NCBI GenBank assembly: GCA_037975125.1
Contig: CM075857.1
Coordinates: forward strand, 74,543,345-74,607,344
DNA from: Latrodectus hesperus
Lineage: Eukaryota; Arthropoda; Arachnida; Araneae; Theridiidae
Length of the DNA stretch: 64,000 nucleotides
Reading direction: 5' to 3'
The number at the start of each line of letters is the position of its first letter. The stretch's first letter is position 1. This document shows, piece after piece, positions 39,601 to 53,455 of this stretch. Made by a program: the position numbers and the translations under genes. The notes below the pieces were generated by a model that had not been told where the DNA came from, made no database searches, and saw nothing but the letters and a program-made list of their open reading frames with translations.

Positions 39601-41198
39601 TCAGCGAAGGTAGCAATTAATTAGCTGAAGATAGCAATTAACAAGTAACAAAAAGTGCAAAAAATCGTAAGAAATTCGAATAATAGATGCCAAGTAATTA
39701 TTTGATTATTTAAGTTTTAAATTGCATGAATTTATTTAATTTTTATGTTATAATTAAGATAGTTCAATAAAGAGTCTTCCAAATATTTACAATAGCTAAA
39801 TTTAAAAAAAAAACATATTACATTTATCAAAATTTAAAATTAACATTAACATCGATATTCATACCAACTACTTTACACAAATATTGCTTACTAAAAAATA
39901 AAAAATTAGAAATTATATTTTTAGCACACTAAGTTCAATGACTTTTTCATGATTTTAAAATGCAGTTTATGATTCTAGTGGATTCAATTATTTGCATTAA
40001 CAGTCTTTAGCTCTATAGCCTAAAGACATATTCCATAAAAAAGCTTTTTTATTTTTCATATACACTGTCTTCCACTTCAACTTCAATGGACTGACTTTGC
40101 ATTAGATTGCAAAATCCTAAAATTAAGTTTTAGGGCTTAATATATACACTACCAAAAATGTTTGTGTAAATGATAGAAATTTGATTGAAGTTATGACAAT
40201 AGTTCGTATCTTGGCCAAATTAATTTTTAAAGAGTTCATAAATTTTGTCATCTTAATGTATAAAACATTAATGTTTGTAAATATAAAAGCAAACTCGCAT
40301 GTGCAAAACAATATAAAAGTTAAGATGCACGCTTGTAAATATAAAAACAATTATCCTAGTGCTAAAAGAAAGACATATTTTAATTTGAAGGAAATCTACA
40401 GATAATAATCTAAATGAGAGAATCTATCGGATGATAATTAGCAGTTAAAAATTATGCATTTAAAAATACTTATTATTTTTATTTTTATTTTAAGGGTTTA
40501 TTTTATGCACAGTTCATGCTTTCATTTTTCTGAGTATACAATGCATTTTTAAAATTTTCCACGTTTTCTTTTAGTGAAATGTAACGCATATCAATAATGA
40601 AATAAACAGATTACTATTTTTGGTATCAATTGCTGAAGTATTTTTGTTATTAACAATAGCACTAATAATACTTTTATGTTAACGGTTGCAATAACGGTTG
40701 GGGACGATTATTCTTATCTACAAACATGCATTAATAAAAGGAGATTATCTCCAAGAAGCTTTTAAATTCAAGGAAGAAGCCATAGCATTTTTTCAAGAAT
40801 TCTATTTCAATGGTTTCAAAGGAAATCGTTTTGCAAGTTACCATCAATATTAGTTACCGATTTATGAATAGTTTTAAGACATAGGTATAATCATTTATAA
40901 CAGATAATATTTTTGTTTATAATTTTTATAATTTATGCATTTTTTGTTCCAATTAACCTGATATAAAAATTACTTTTTTAATCTAAATTCAAATAAAATC
41001 ATTTTCATGCATATTTTTGTCTCTCTCAATTAATAAATCAAAAATATCTTATTTCTTTTCAAAATAGTGAAAGTTCACTTATTGGAAAGGAATGTTTTAA
41101 TCATATGTATACATTCTTGAACTTCGATACTAATTCATATCTTACGCTTAAGCAATGTTGCAATTACTTTTTGCATAACATCTTATAATTTTTTTTGA

Positions 41199-41301
41199 CT
41201 AGTTGAATGTAGACATTATAAAGATATTTACTGTTGTTGATATAGTTGAATGTGGACAATATAAAAGTATTTATACTTTTATAATGTCTACATTCAACTA
41301 G
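41199..41301. repeat. 24-bp inverted repeat with a third internal copy
   Basis: Arms 41199-41222 and 41278-41301 are exact reverse complements. Between them a third, direct and slightly diverged copy (AGTTGAATGTGGACAATATA, from 41244) lies next to the right arm, with an additional AAAGTATTTATACTTT hairpin joining the two. Confidence 0.88.
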
Positions 41302-44300
41302 AATCTGAGTTATTCAATAATTGTTGGTTTTGCATCTTTTCAAAATAATTGACGTTTTAGAAATTATAGGTAAACTTTTTGAAATAAATATTCTTCATTT
41401 CAAAACTTAGTATATAATATAATTGTTTTAATTTAAAATTAAAACTAATCAACTTTTTTAAACAAATGTATTATATTTCTTAAACTTTTAAAAAAACTTG
41501 AATGAAAACAAAATGATATAAGAACATTTAAAATTAATTGTAAAATTTGCTGAAACAAAATGTATAGACACATCTCTCAAATTAAGAAAATACCAAACAA
41601 GATCGAATATTTAATCAGAATACACAGAAAATAATCATATTTCATGATAAACCATAGACCATGTTCTCCATCAACCATAGACCATGTGCAAAGAATGAGA
41701 ACTGATGTTCTCGACGAGGCATAATAAAAGACATTGATAAAAAATAAATTTTTGTATGGTGGAAGGACAAATGTTCTTTAGCCGAATATCCAAAATAGAT
41801 TTAGTGATGGGGTCTTTATCCTTGTGTAAGTCAATTACATACATTTTGTTGAGCTTAATACATCGTCTAGGAAATGAAGGGTCGAACATCAATACTGATT
41901 AAAAGTAATTGATCCAGTTTAGTTCAGTGTGTAGAACTAGGTTCGTTTATTATTGTGAGAAAAGCATTCTAAGCAATTTCACCATTGGTTAAAAAGATCA
42001 CGTTACAGACAATTAAGTGGTTTGTTTATATGAGTTCAAATAAGGATAAATGGATCTCAGACTTGACTTTTGCATAGAATGACTATAATCAGAGACTATA
42101 CATATTAAGACGAGATGCTGAAATTTCATATCATCCATTATGGTGCTTATTTATTTCGTTTAACAATGGTTAAGGGCTTTTATTTTATGTGAAATTTTTA
42201 AATAAAGCTTCTAGGTATACCGTATAATGTGCAAAGCATATTCCTTGACCAAAATGCAATCTGACATGTTTGTAATACAATAAAACGACGTATTACTCCC
42301 AGATATGAAAGCTTTCATCAGTTTAATTGTTAGAAATTGCATTGCTTTGGAAGAGAAATAGTATTCTGTGGTGTTTTATTGATAGCTTTATCACATTCAT
42401 GCAAAACAGATTTTTAATACTTTTCAGTTGTTTTATTGACTCATACATCATTTTAAAGAACATAATTAGTCCCAGTCTTTTGCATGCCTTGCATCATTTT
42501 CAAGTTACATGCATAGTTTGAATACAAAAATATTGGTTTATTTTTGCTGGCCCATTGAGTTTCTTATCTTGAGCAATTTACTTTTACTAGCTTTAATCTT
42601 GCACATTAGAGAAAAGATTATCAATGTAGTCCTCAAAGAGATTATTGTAACCAAATTTAGTCAAGTTATGTCAATTTTTTTTCAGTAAAAGTGAACTTAT
42701 ACATGTAATATATAATCAAGTATTTTATAGCAAATTATTTTTTTATTAAAATTAGTGATCAATGACATAATATCAATTAATATCAACAATATCAATTTGT
42801 AATCTTTATTCCAATATTCGTGTTAATGCTTTGGACTTTGATGGAGTTCTTCTGAACAACTCTAGTAAATTTGCTCTAATATTTGACTAATAGTGCTCTA
42901 ATATTTGAAATATTTGACATAAATTTCTTCAATACTAAATAGAAGAGTTAAGACAAAAAATAAAAGATTATCTAAAGAATGATAACTTTTCACATTGTGA
43001 TTTTAATTAAGTTAGAACGTATTATTATATGTAACAAATTTTTGTTTTTCAGATTTATATAAATGGTTTCGTATGAAACTTTGCTTTTTTTCATATCATA
43101 TAGATAATTGAAATTTAGAATTTTGCTTCATTTGAACGAACAACATTTTTATTTCAGTCAAAGATAGAAACTTTTATAACATGTAAACTCATCTCAATAA
43201 AATTTCTAGTATGAGAAAAGCGTAACTGATTTTTAAATTTATTGTGTTCTGATTTTATTAAATCAGCTAATATTTTTTCAGTCATTTGAGTAATATTTCA
43301 ACAAGAAACACATTAAATTTGTATTTAAAAACAATAATAGAACAATCAATAATTTAACTAAGAATTCTAATTAAGAGACAATGATCTTCGGATAAACTGT
43401 TTTTGCACTTTTGACGTGAATATAGCCTTGATTTTCAGTTAATATACTAAGGTTTTTAATTAGATACAGATATTTTAATTGTATATTTTAAAGTAAATTG
43501 TAGTTACTTATTTTTAGTTTTGAAATATCTAAAAAAATTTCAGCTTTACTTGACATACCTCAATTATTTCAATTAATTACTTTATGCATTTGCAAATAAA
43601 CTTGAAAATTTAAATTTCTTTGATGTATTTGTTTGATATTTTATAAAAATAATAGCTAACATTCCATCATCATCATTATAAACAGTATTTTCACTAACTA
43701 ATATTCCTTAGGAATTTAATTACAATGTTTTGAAATGAAAACTAGGATTTCAAACATCTTAAATTTGAACTATTACTTTTTTAATTTAAATTGTCAATGT
43801 AAATTTGAAATTTATTTTTGTAATTTAAATTAAAATTTGATTAATATATTTCGATAACTCAAGAATTTAAATAAATGTTTTTTATCAATTTACTTGATAT
43901 ATCGTGCCACTTTAAGTTATTACAATCATAAAAACTAAATTGCATTTTTAAGCCCAGATTAAAATGTTCCCGTGTATTAATTGTAAAGAAATATTTATTC
44001 AAGAAATTTATAAAATATTATAGGACGAATTTTATTTTGGTTCAAAAAAAGAATTTTTGTAAAAGAATAAGTATACTCCAAGCAAATGTTGTGATTAATT
44101 AACGTTATAAGCACTACAGGAGAGTTAATTTATTTTTAATTTTCCACGCGTAAAAGAAATAGAGATTCTTGCCAAAAATATTTTTAAAAACAAAATAAGT
44201 TCTAAGAAGTTTCTTAATCAACTTATTCTTTTTCAAACTAAAATTGCTAATTCCAATTAAAACATTTTATCGCCAAAAGAAATATAAACAGATTAAAACA

Positions 44301-47169
44301 TGAATACACATTAATAGCCATAGATGTTTTTATTAAAAATTTGTTTACATATTGTTTGAGATTTTGTTGCTACGTTGGCAATGTTATCATTAATTGATAA
44401 TCGATGTTTCACATGAGTGTTTGACTTTATCAAAAATAATTACGTAACAAGTCTATCTATAAATAAAACTTCTTTATCTGAATAATTTTTAAAATTGAAG
44501 GCCAATATAAATAAAATGTCTAAATATATAAATATATTGATAACAAGACACAATATGTTTATAGTTTTCTTTGTAACATTTTTAAAATCATCTGTCTTTT
44601 AGAAATTATGTTTAAATAAACTATTATTTTCTAGTAAATTTTGAGCTTCCTTATTAATAAATTGTTTTGTTTTTTACTATATGATATAAATGATCATACA
44701 CTGCAGATTTATCTTATAGTAACTTTATTTATAATAAAAAACATTTATGTACATTATATCAGTTTACTTTTGATGTTATTTTATAACTCGATTTCAAACT
44801 TTTTAAGATTATTAGTACAGGAAACAAAAAATCAAACTTGTAGTCATATATTTTTTAAAAGCAACATTATTTTTTATAATTGTAATGAAAATCCTGACTA
44901 AATAAAATATAATTTTACATTAAAAAATTTGCTCTTAATATCTGTTGAGACATTTTTCATAAAAAAATTATATTGATGTAGTGCATAAGAAATAAATATT
45001 TTACATTTAATCATATAAAAAATAAAATTTTGACTATATCAAAATATAAAAATATAAACTTTCCACGAAAAGACTTTAAATGATTTAAAAAAAAGAACTT
45101 ATTGATCTTTAGTAAAGAGGTAGCAGCACATTTCAATATATTTAAAGTACTTCCCAGTTACTGACTCCATTTAAAACTGATCTGCTTAAATAGTATGGAA
45201 AAGCACATAGTTTAAAAAAATTAACCAAGTACTTACACCGATAAGAAAAGTCAAATAAAATATAAAAAATTCATAGTATAGTAGAAAGTAGAGGAAATAA
45301 TTCATATGCAAATCAACTTTCATTACGTCAGAAGTCTGGAAAAAGATATGATGGATAAATAATAAATTCTCAGATTCTTTTTACCAATGAATTTATGTGA
45401 AATTTAACCATTTTTCATTATTTTGTTAAAAGACTATTAAAAAAAATCGATGCTATATTGTATATTTTATGCATGACCATGATAGATAAAATGTTTAAGC
45501 TATAATTAATAATAATATGCAAATATACAAGAGAAATATTGCAAATTAACTTGCATTCATTAAAAAAAAAACATTAAAAGTAACGTTGAATTTTGAGTGC
45601 TATTTAATTTTATTATCTAAATTATTTTCCTTTTATTATTAAAATTATTATTCATGGAATGAAGGCTTAATTTTGCTTGATATAGTTAGTGAAATGAATA
45701 ACATCGTCAAGAATTGAAATACAAGAATTTTTTAATATAAGCGAAATTTTCATTTATGACAAATTTTTTTATTTGAATTAATAAAAAATTTTACAAATTT
45801 TGTTGTTTTTGACATTTTTGGGTGCAGTAACCAATATGATGTACACGCGAACTTAAGAATTATAAGAGATATTGTTTCTAAAGTATTCAAAAACAGTACA
45901 GAGTATATTCTTAAAAAGCAAATCTTTTTAAGTACTTGATGAGTAAATAAACTTTTCTAAGTCGTCTGAACTCTTGAAAAAATGTTTTTTTTTATTCAAT
46001 TGGCTAAAAATATTCGATTCTAGTTTGGATTTACGCTGATCTTATTTTACAAGTTAATTTTAATCCTTTATAATTGATTGAAATTTAAGAAATAAAAAAT
46101 AATGGAAATTCATTCCGTTAAAGTGAAGTTCCACTTGATAATTTTAGAATGTAATAAAAAATTAAACAACATTATAAAAAATTGAAATAAAATAAAAAGG
46201 AGATATTTTTAGATTTTTATTGACTTTGAATACTTACGAAATAACTTAATATTTAATTGAATAAAAAGCAGTATTTCTGAGTTTTTTCATCTGTCAATCA
46301 TAACTATTTCCTGTTTTTCATTTATAGTTTTCAATACTGAAAAATTTAGATTCGTATTTTATTAAATTTAAATGAAACATCTAAAAATATATTTAAAAAT
46401 ATTACTCTGTCAAAAACTTAAGACGTATTTTTGAAAAAAAAAAAAAGATATGATTAAGTATTATTGTTAGAATTATTTCATGGGCATTTTATGAACTAAA
46501 TGTTAAAATATTTTAAGCCTTTACTCAATATAAGTTAACGAGTTTCATTATTTCTTCAATTATATGTTAAGCTAATTCAAAATAATTAATAAATTCAGAT
46601 TTTTGTAGTAAAATTATTTTTATTTCGATTGAAAAAGAAATAATTTTATTTAAACGACATTATATCCCTATGATTTTATTAATACGACATTATATTTCCC
46701 TAAAAGTAGTACATTCCTAGATTTAAAAAGTTTCAATTTTGATAATTTAATTTTATTTTACAGGATTTAATTAAAAATGCACTTTACTTAAAATTATATG
46801 GTATTCCATTGCACGGGGTAATGCATATTAATATTCAATTTACTGAATGCATTCATTTTCTACTTAAAAATTTTATATACAGTTACAATTTCGTGATATT
46901 AAACATGCAAATTTATCAGTTAAGAATGCATTTTATTTTTATATTGAAAGAAGTAAAACAATATCTCTAAAAAATAAAGCAAATAATTATTAATTATTTG
47001 CATTTGTAACAAATTATGGTAATGTAATTAACATGCTATACAAAACATATATTTGTAGTGTATCATGCTAAATTCATAAAGCATTTTAAAAGATCCATGT
47101 AATTTAGAATAAAAAAAGAGTAAATTCCCGATTACCAAGCAGAAAATATTGAAATTTTTTTGTCTTACT

Positions 47170-47175
47170 ACTCAC
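47170..47175 (-). other. Splice donor of exon 1 (GTGAGT)
   Basis: Donor GTGAGT directly after the CAC codon of exon 1; phase 0. It pairs in phase with the acceptor at 31624, giving an intron of about 15.5 kb that contains microsatellite-poor but hairpin-containing AT-rich DNA, SINE-like fragments and the MITE copy at 31726-31974. Confidence 0.7.
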
Positions 47176-48006
47176 GTGACGGGGTGGTAAATAGCGACCA
47201 ATGTTGCTGCTTGTTATAATTAGGCAGAAAGCGTCATAGCCCACGTCGGTTCCTGACCTCCGCTTATCCTCCTGAATCGAAACTTTCTTCTTCACCTGGA
47301 TAGGATTGGGAAGGGGAACCACTGGCGGAACAATAGGAACAGGAAGTACAGGTACACTCTCCGGTATTGGTTTCAAATGGTCTTCTAATCCATTCTTTGA
47401 TGATTTTATTGATGTTTTTGGTGTTTTTGAAGTCGGCGAGGGCAAAGGTGATGGTGGAGGCGATACTTCTGGTTTTGAAACATTGGGGTTGGGTAGAATC
47501 ATAGTGGACGGACCTGGTCCAAATGTTTGTGGAGGCACAGCTAAAGATGCAGATTCCATGTTAGCCGACAACGGTCTTTTAGTCTTTTTGTCTGGCATAG
47601 GTCTTGCATCGCTGGAGACACTTTTTTCTCGTTCTGGACGACTAGTTGCTAAAGTAGGAGTTCTCTGAAATCCTTCTTTCCTGTTGTTTTTAGTTTGGAC
47701 ATTTGGTGAGCTCGTGGGTCGCTTCATGAGCTTTTTGATGGATCTTCCGAAATCGACTTTCGGTTCCACAGGTTTTGGTGGGGGTGCTGGTTCTCTTCTC
47801 CCAGCGTCCAAATTCGGCCTGTATGCGTTCACGAAATCTTCGAATTCGGACCTCTGGGTGGCTAAGGGTGTTGTAGTCCCAGCCCCCGACGGTCCACCCC
47901 GACGCATCGATAGTTCGATCAGTCGGTAGTTTATCAATACACCACTTCGATTATTTATCGAAATATTAGTTCGATAGATTACCGAATCGCTGCTGTTTGG
48001 AGGCAT
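47176..48006 (-). CDS. Exon 1 of an unrecognised four-exon gene (Pro/Ser/Lys-rich N-terminus)
   Basis: Open frame of 277 codons from an ATG at 48006, two codons after an in-frame TAG, to a donor GTGAGT at 47175-47170 (phase 0). The stretch is far less AT-rich than its surroundings and codes throughout. The first third has a Phe/Asp-rich patch (SEFEDFVNAYRP, about residues 53-64), then a basic run (IKKLMKRP) and a long low-complexity linker rich in Pro, Ser, Lys and Thr (PPPSPLPSPTSKTPKTS; later VLPVPIVPPVVPLPNP). The last 30 residues (GYDAFCLIITSSNIGRYLPPRH) look folded and continue into exon 2. A later Met (residue 34, MRRGG) could be the true start. Readings on the opposite strand are shadows. 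The linker suggests a cytoplasmic or nuclear scaffold or regulator; I do not recognise the family. Exon confidence is high, function unknown. Confidence 0.8.
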
Positions 48007-49200
48007 ACACTAATGTTATTTGAAATTGCAATGAAGAAACTCCCTTTCATTCACTAAATTTGAAATAACGCAAAAAACAATACAAAATATATTATCTTTC
48101 ACAAATTGCTTGAAATAAATAAAAAAAATTATCTCACTCGATATATACTTTTCTTCCGTCCGTGGAATATTGAATTGATCACAAATTTTGAGCCACTCAT
48201 TTTCAAATTTCGAAAAATATCACAAGGAAACACAGTTTTTATTTTATATATACAGCACTTAATATAACACTTCCTCTTCACATTATTATAAGTATTATGA
48301 AGCAATAAAATTACTTAATCATTCCCACTAGCACTAAAAGCACGACATCATCAAACTCTGCACATATCCACAAGAATCCAGAGGGCACCAGTTCTTATAC
48401 AGCAGCAAGAATCAGTTATTGAAATGCTTTTAGCTGCACCACTCGGGATTCGAAAACTACGTAAAGAAGTACACCTTTCCCGGTATCACCACTTTCTTGC
48501 AATCATCTGCTGGATACATTTTCAGGTAGAATTGGTAACGAGCCAGGACTTTGGTGCTGAACAGAAGATGTCATCCGCGCATGGTATCAAAACAGAGTTT
48601 TTGACACTGGCAAGGGATGCTCCGTCAGCGGTATTAGAATCAAACCAACCACTGCTGCTACAAACCCCTTTTTCTCCAGATAGCACCAAGGAATGGATTA
48701 GATCGGGAACCTGGCGTCGAATTCAGTTTTTCGTAACTCTGCCCACGGAAGAGAAAGGATATTTTTGATGTCAGTCTAAATATATTTTCACACGCTTTGG
48801 CGTGTCTCCAGACGAAGGACTTTTCCTCTCTCTCTTACCACTCTTTCATTTATTTTTTCCTATTCCGCATATTGCCTTTGCCACCGTCTCTCGCATTTTA
48901 AGTTGTTGAATGGATTTCAGAACTCTACACAGCAAACGATACAAAGCAACAATGCATAACACAATGGGTATGAAAATCGAGTGGGCGGGATTGTGTGTGT
49001 GTGCGTTTATTCTTTCTTCTTCGCACTTCGAAGGAAGAAGATGCGCGAAATGGTATCAACACACTGGATCCTTTCCCATTCTCATGATGAATTTTATGCT
49101 GAGACGGTTTGATTTGTGCGAAAGGATTGATGGGATTGTAGGCTTTCTTCCATTGTTTGCTGATTGCAGTAGACTGCTTTATTAATTTAAAAAGATTTCA
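48007..49200 (-). promoter_or_regulatory. Probable promoter and 5' region of the minus-strand gene
   Basis: About 1.2 kb upstream of exon 1. The part at 48340-49190 is distinctly less AT-rich than the neighbourhood and contains CG dinucleotides, unlike the flanking AT-rich DNA. It holds two short plus-strand open frames (48424-48768 and 48910-49185) that resemble no protein I know and are probably chance frames in relaxed composition. The position directly upstream of the first coding exon suggests a promoter plus 5' UTR, possibly with an upstream non-coding exon. No TATA box or initiator can be assigned with confidence. Confidence 0.4.
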
Positions 49201-49551
49201 TCGTGAAGAGTTTAATCTATGTGTTTTAAGTATTTCATCCTTCTCCTAAAACTCTAATCTTAAAAGTCTAAAACGGCAAACATCGAAATTATATCAAATG
49301 TATCTAAGATTCCTTCTAATAATGAATGTAATACATTCATATATAAATAGTTTAGTTTTAATGTTTAAAAAATAAATAGTTACAAAAGTAGTAAATTCTT
49401 TTATTTCAGGAAAATCCATTAAATTGTTTATAAAAAGTAACTGATTGATGAATTTTATTTAATTATTTTAGCTATAAAATAATTTTAATAAATTAAGTAT
49501 ATTTTAAAATTGGTACATGCATGTCTATCATACTTTTTTACTTGTCTACTG

Positions 49552-49676
<125 letters not shown>

Positions 49677-50140
49677 AAACATACTAAGGAATAGCACTCA
49701 TGTTAGACGCTTAAAAATAATTTAACATTTTTGATAGAGATTAATATGTGTTATATGAAAGTAAAAATTGGAACTTAATTTAATAAAAATTAAAATAATT
49801 ATCTAAAGAATATTATTGCTGAGATATACAAAAATTAGGCCAAGTTTAGTTAAATTATATTAATAAATGAAATGAAATTTCTACAATCTTGTTTTTACTA
49901 TAAAGTATAAGAAAAATATATATAAAACTCAAAAAATCTGCTACAGTCAATATATGTCGGATCTCTACAATTCTTTTGGATGTAAAATTTCAAAAAATAA
50001 ACAAAAAAATTTAACAAAGCAAAAAATTATAAGAGCAAATAAAATGTATCCTATAAATTTTTCAAGATGAATTACTGTGTTGCTTTCATTAATTTCATAT
50101 TTTGTAAAATATATTTGATTTATTTGTGTGTTAATAATAA

Positions 50141-50458
<318 letters not shown>

Positions 50459-52049
50459 TAAATTCATAAATTTATGGAATTTATATGCTTATATTTAGAT
50501 TAATTATAAATTTCGCCTTCATTTTAATGTTTATCAAGGTTTCAAGCAATACGTATATACTCGTATATATAATTATGTACACATACAAATAAATCTAGGT
50601 ATAACAAATCCTTTTAGAAAGAGCAGTTTTTAAAAAAAAAAGACTTAACTCTGAAACAAGATAAAATGCAAAGGATATAAAAAGTTTGAAAATGTTTTCA
50701 AAAACAACATCTATGGCATGAACTAAAATTTATTACATTGAGCATATTACAAATTGTATGCAACCAAATGTCATCTACTTGAATATTTTTATAGAAATAT
50801 CTCTATAATTTTTTTAAAATATTTAAGAAAATTCATTCTATATTTGCATGCCTTAATTAATTAAAAATAAACATTATTAAGCTTATTTATTGACTAGTTA
50901 TTCAAGAGGAATTATTAATTCATATAATATATCTTTGATATATGACAGCAGTTACAATTTTACAATAATCAAACAAAACTGATAATTAGTTCATGTTCAG
51001 AGTCTAAATTATGCTTTCGAGGCGCAAAGAAGTTCAAAATTAAAGCTAATATTATAAATCTAAAATAGTACTGCATTAAAGGGGAATATGAAAAGTTTCT
51101 TAGCTAAATTTATCTTACATGTAATAAAATTAAAATTTAAATTATCACATTACGCAATTTTATGATCACAATATTATAATGTCTTATTATTCTTTTCTTA
51201 GTTAACTTTAGCTTACATTTAACAAAATTCAAATTTAAATTATCACACTATGCAGTATTATTATCACAATATTGTAAAGTCTTATCTTTATTCCTGATCA
51301 ATTTATGTATAAAATTTTTTTAACTAAGGACATAGTTAACTCTTGACAAAATTCTTCATTTATAGTTTGTGAAATATCTTAAATTTCACGATACATCTTG
51401 AGTAAGTGAAAATTGATAAAAGTTAATCTCTGCATTACTTATTTCCATGTTTTTCCAAAACTGATAAGAAACCACTACATTTTACTAATACTTGATAAAG
51501 TTAGATTTAATATATGGGGTGAATATCAATCAACATTAGATTAATGGCTTGGAAATAATTGTTTTAAACAAATATTTACCACCCAGATAAATATGTAGAG
51601 AAAAGTTGTTATGTAAAAGGTATTCATAAAATACGAAATATTTCTTTTAACATATTTCAATTTGAAATAAAAATTTTTAACTCTTATTATTTAGGTTTTG
51701 GCTAGCTCAATTTTTCTCCCTAATTTTGACTGCATATTAAACATTTTTTACAAGCTTATTTAAAATGAAAAAAAGTAAAATAATTCTAAATAAAATTAAT
51801 TTATAAGTAACGCTATTTTTAAGCAGTTATAAAATGTATCTGGATATTTTGTACTTTACATTCATTCCCATATAATGATTTTTTTACTTTATGAAATAAA
51901 ATATTATTCATATTTATTTGAAAACTGATTTTTCTATCCAGCATAGAAAAGAGTTTAACAAGTAAAACACTACCACCTTATTTTTAAACAATCAGAGTTT
52001 AAACTTGAAATTAAAAATGGAATTTTCTCATCTGCCTCTGGAAAAAAAT
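50459..52049. other. No gene seen between the two genes
   Basis: AT-rich. Contains two related stretches at about 51110-51180 and 51205-51280 (AATTAAAATTTAAATTATCA and TTCAAATTTAAATTATCACA), a diverged local duplication of roughly 90 bp. Confidence 0.5.
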
Positions 52050-52920
52050 TCAGATTGTCTTAAGTACAAGGCAAACCAGTAAGTTCTTGTGTGTGTCAAA
52101 AGAATATGACCTACAAAATGTGTGGCCTATTATAAGTCTTCGAAGTAATCCATATATATTATAATCTTCAAAGTAATCCATCATAGATATCCAACACCTT
52201 CTACCAACGTGTCTCCAGTTGTGCAACCTCCTTTTGGTAAAACTCTTTGGTTTTGGACGCAAAGAAACTCGCGAGTACTAGGCACAAGTCTCTTTCAAAG
52301 GTGAAAATTTACCACAAAATGATTGTCAGATAATCGAAGAGGTGGTTATCTGATGGTGCAAGGACAGGTAAAGAGGATGCACAAAGTCTCTCAAAAGTGT
52401 CCTGTTTGGCATTTTTGACCACTTCCAAACATGTGGCCTAGCATTATCGATCAAGAACAATACACCCTTGCGATTAACCAGTGCTGGCTCCTTTTATTGC
52501 AATGCCTGTTGCACACGTTTCAATTGCTGCAATTTTAGATCGGCAGAGACCGTTTGGCCGGTTGATAGCAGCTCATAGTGAACCACCTGATGATTAGTTC
52601 ACCGGACAGCAATTTCATCACTGAGTGACAAATCTCCCGATAAGAGTTTGTGAAAGAGTGCCTTGTCATACGTTTATTCACAAAACTATCCCTAAGCACT
52701 TGACATAAGCGTCGACTTGAAGCAACAGCTGATAAGCCCACTTTGAAGTCGTAAAGAAAGCATTACTGAACGAGCTCTTTCGACACTTCCATTTCTCTTC
52801 TCTACTGTACTGTACGATTGATGAATGTGCGTGATGGATCTGCTTTTACAACAATTGATATTCCTACTTTCGACTGACCGGTGTCCCAACCGTGTGATGC
52901 ACTAATTTGCATACTTATTC
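52050..52920 (-). mobile_element. Internally deleted mariner copy
   Basis: Minus-strand transposase fragments in order: EMEVSKEL near 52791, YDFKVGLSAVASSRRLCQVL (HTH region, about 52680-52760), a short stretch to ELLSTGQTVSADL (about 52540-52575), NRKGVLFLIDNARPHV with the second catalytic Asp (about 52425-52485), LAPSDNHLF with the third Asp (about 52340-52365), and FFASKTKEFYQKEV..ETRWQKV at the end (about 52190-52280). The section that should hold the first catalytic Asp is missing: the HTH joins almost directly to the segment before the second Asp. Several frameshifts. Terminal repeats were not found. Confidence 0.72.
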
Positions 52921-53444
52921 TCACATGAACTTTCTTATTTACCCGGTGTTAATCCTGAAAGATATGCATGCTGAGAGTAGAAACGTAAAAACTATCTTTT
53001 GTTGTTTAAAGTGGCAAAGATTGAATATATGATCCTTAACTTTTTAAAAAAAAACAAACAAAAAAAAAATTTGAAAAAAAAATGTTATTCCTTTATTTCG
53101 TCAGTACCTTTTAATTGTTATAAATATACAAACACGTTTGTTTTCACTAATTTATATAGTTCTAAATAAATAGTTTACTCCTATATAATTTGGAAATATA
53201 TGTCGTGGACAGTTTTATTTAAATATTTGAATTAAAATTGAAAACATCATTTGATATTTTAATGTTTAAGAAATACCACCAAAAATGAAACTCATTAGTT
53301 TTCTTTTTGTTGCGAATCAAATAAGAAACCTTACAGTGACCGAAGTATAGGTTGAATATGTAAATGTTAAAAGGAATCCCCTCAAGCGCTTTCAAGTTCT
53401 TTCATTTTCTTAGATTATCATAAACCGAAAATATTACAGACACG

Positions 53445-53455
53445 ATGGCGTCTCA
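53445..53455 (+). CDS. Candidate first coding exon (MASQ) of an alternative DGK transcript
   Basis: ATG GCG TCT CA followed at once by a consensus donor GTAAGT (53456-53461). The ATG has a favourable context (A at -3, G at +4) and follows an in-frame TAA with no other Met between. The donor phase is 2, exactly what the DGK exon at 61947 needs, giving MASQ-KATSDDD. Mammalian DGK zeta also starts from alternative short N-terminal exons that splice just before this point. Against it: an eleven-base coding exon with a donor can arise by chance and no promoter is evident. This is a hypothesis, not a firm gene model. Confidence 0.3.

Larger units (their letters stand above)
36436..47169. other. Intron 1 of the minus-strand gene, right part
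   Basis: Over 10 kb of AT-rich sequence. A minus-strand frame at 41892-41671 (..FPRRCIKLNKMYVIDLHKDK..) is slightly less AT-rich and unrecognised; it is preceded by a direct repeat of ACCATAGACCATGT (about 41650 and 41676). A plus frame at 38422-38703 ends in a Ser-rich segment and is also unassigned. Nothing else codes. Confidence 0.45.

Noticed and set aside
41671..41892. 73-codon minus-strand frame considered as an extra exon of the gene
   Set aside because: No convincing acceptor/donor pair with phase 0-0, which the exon 1 to exon 2 intron would require; left unassigned.
47306..47929. Plus-strand open frames (120 and 81 codons) over exon 1
   Set aside because: They are the complement of a strongly coding minus-strand exon, Gly-rich because the exon is Pro-rich; no start context or splice support.
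48424..49185. Two plus-strand frames upstream of exon 1
   Set aside because: No recognisable domain or splice structure; better explained as promoter/5' region with relaxed composition.
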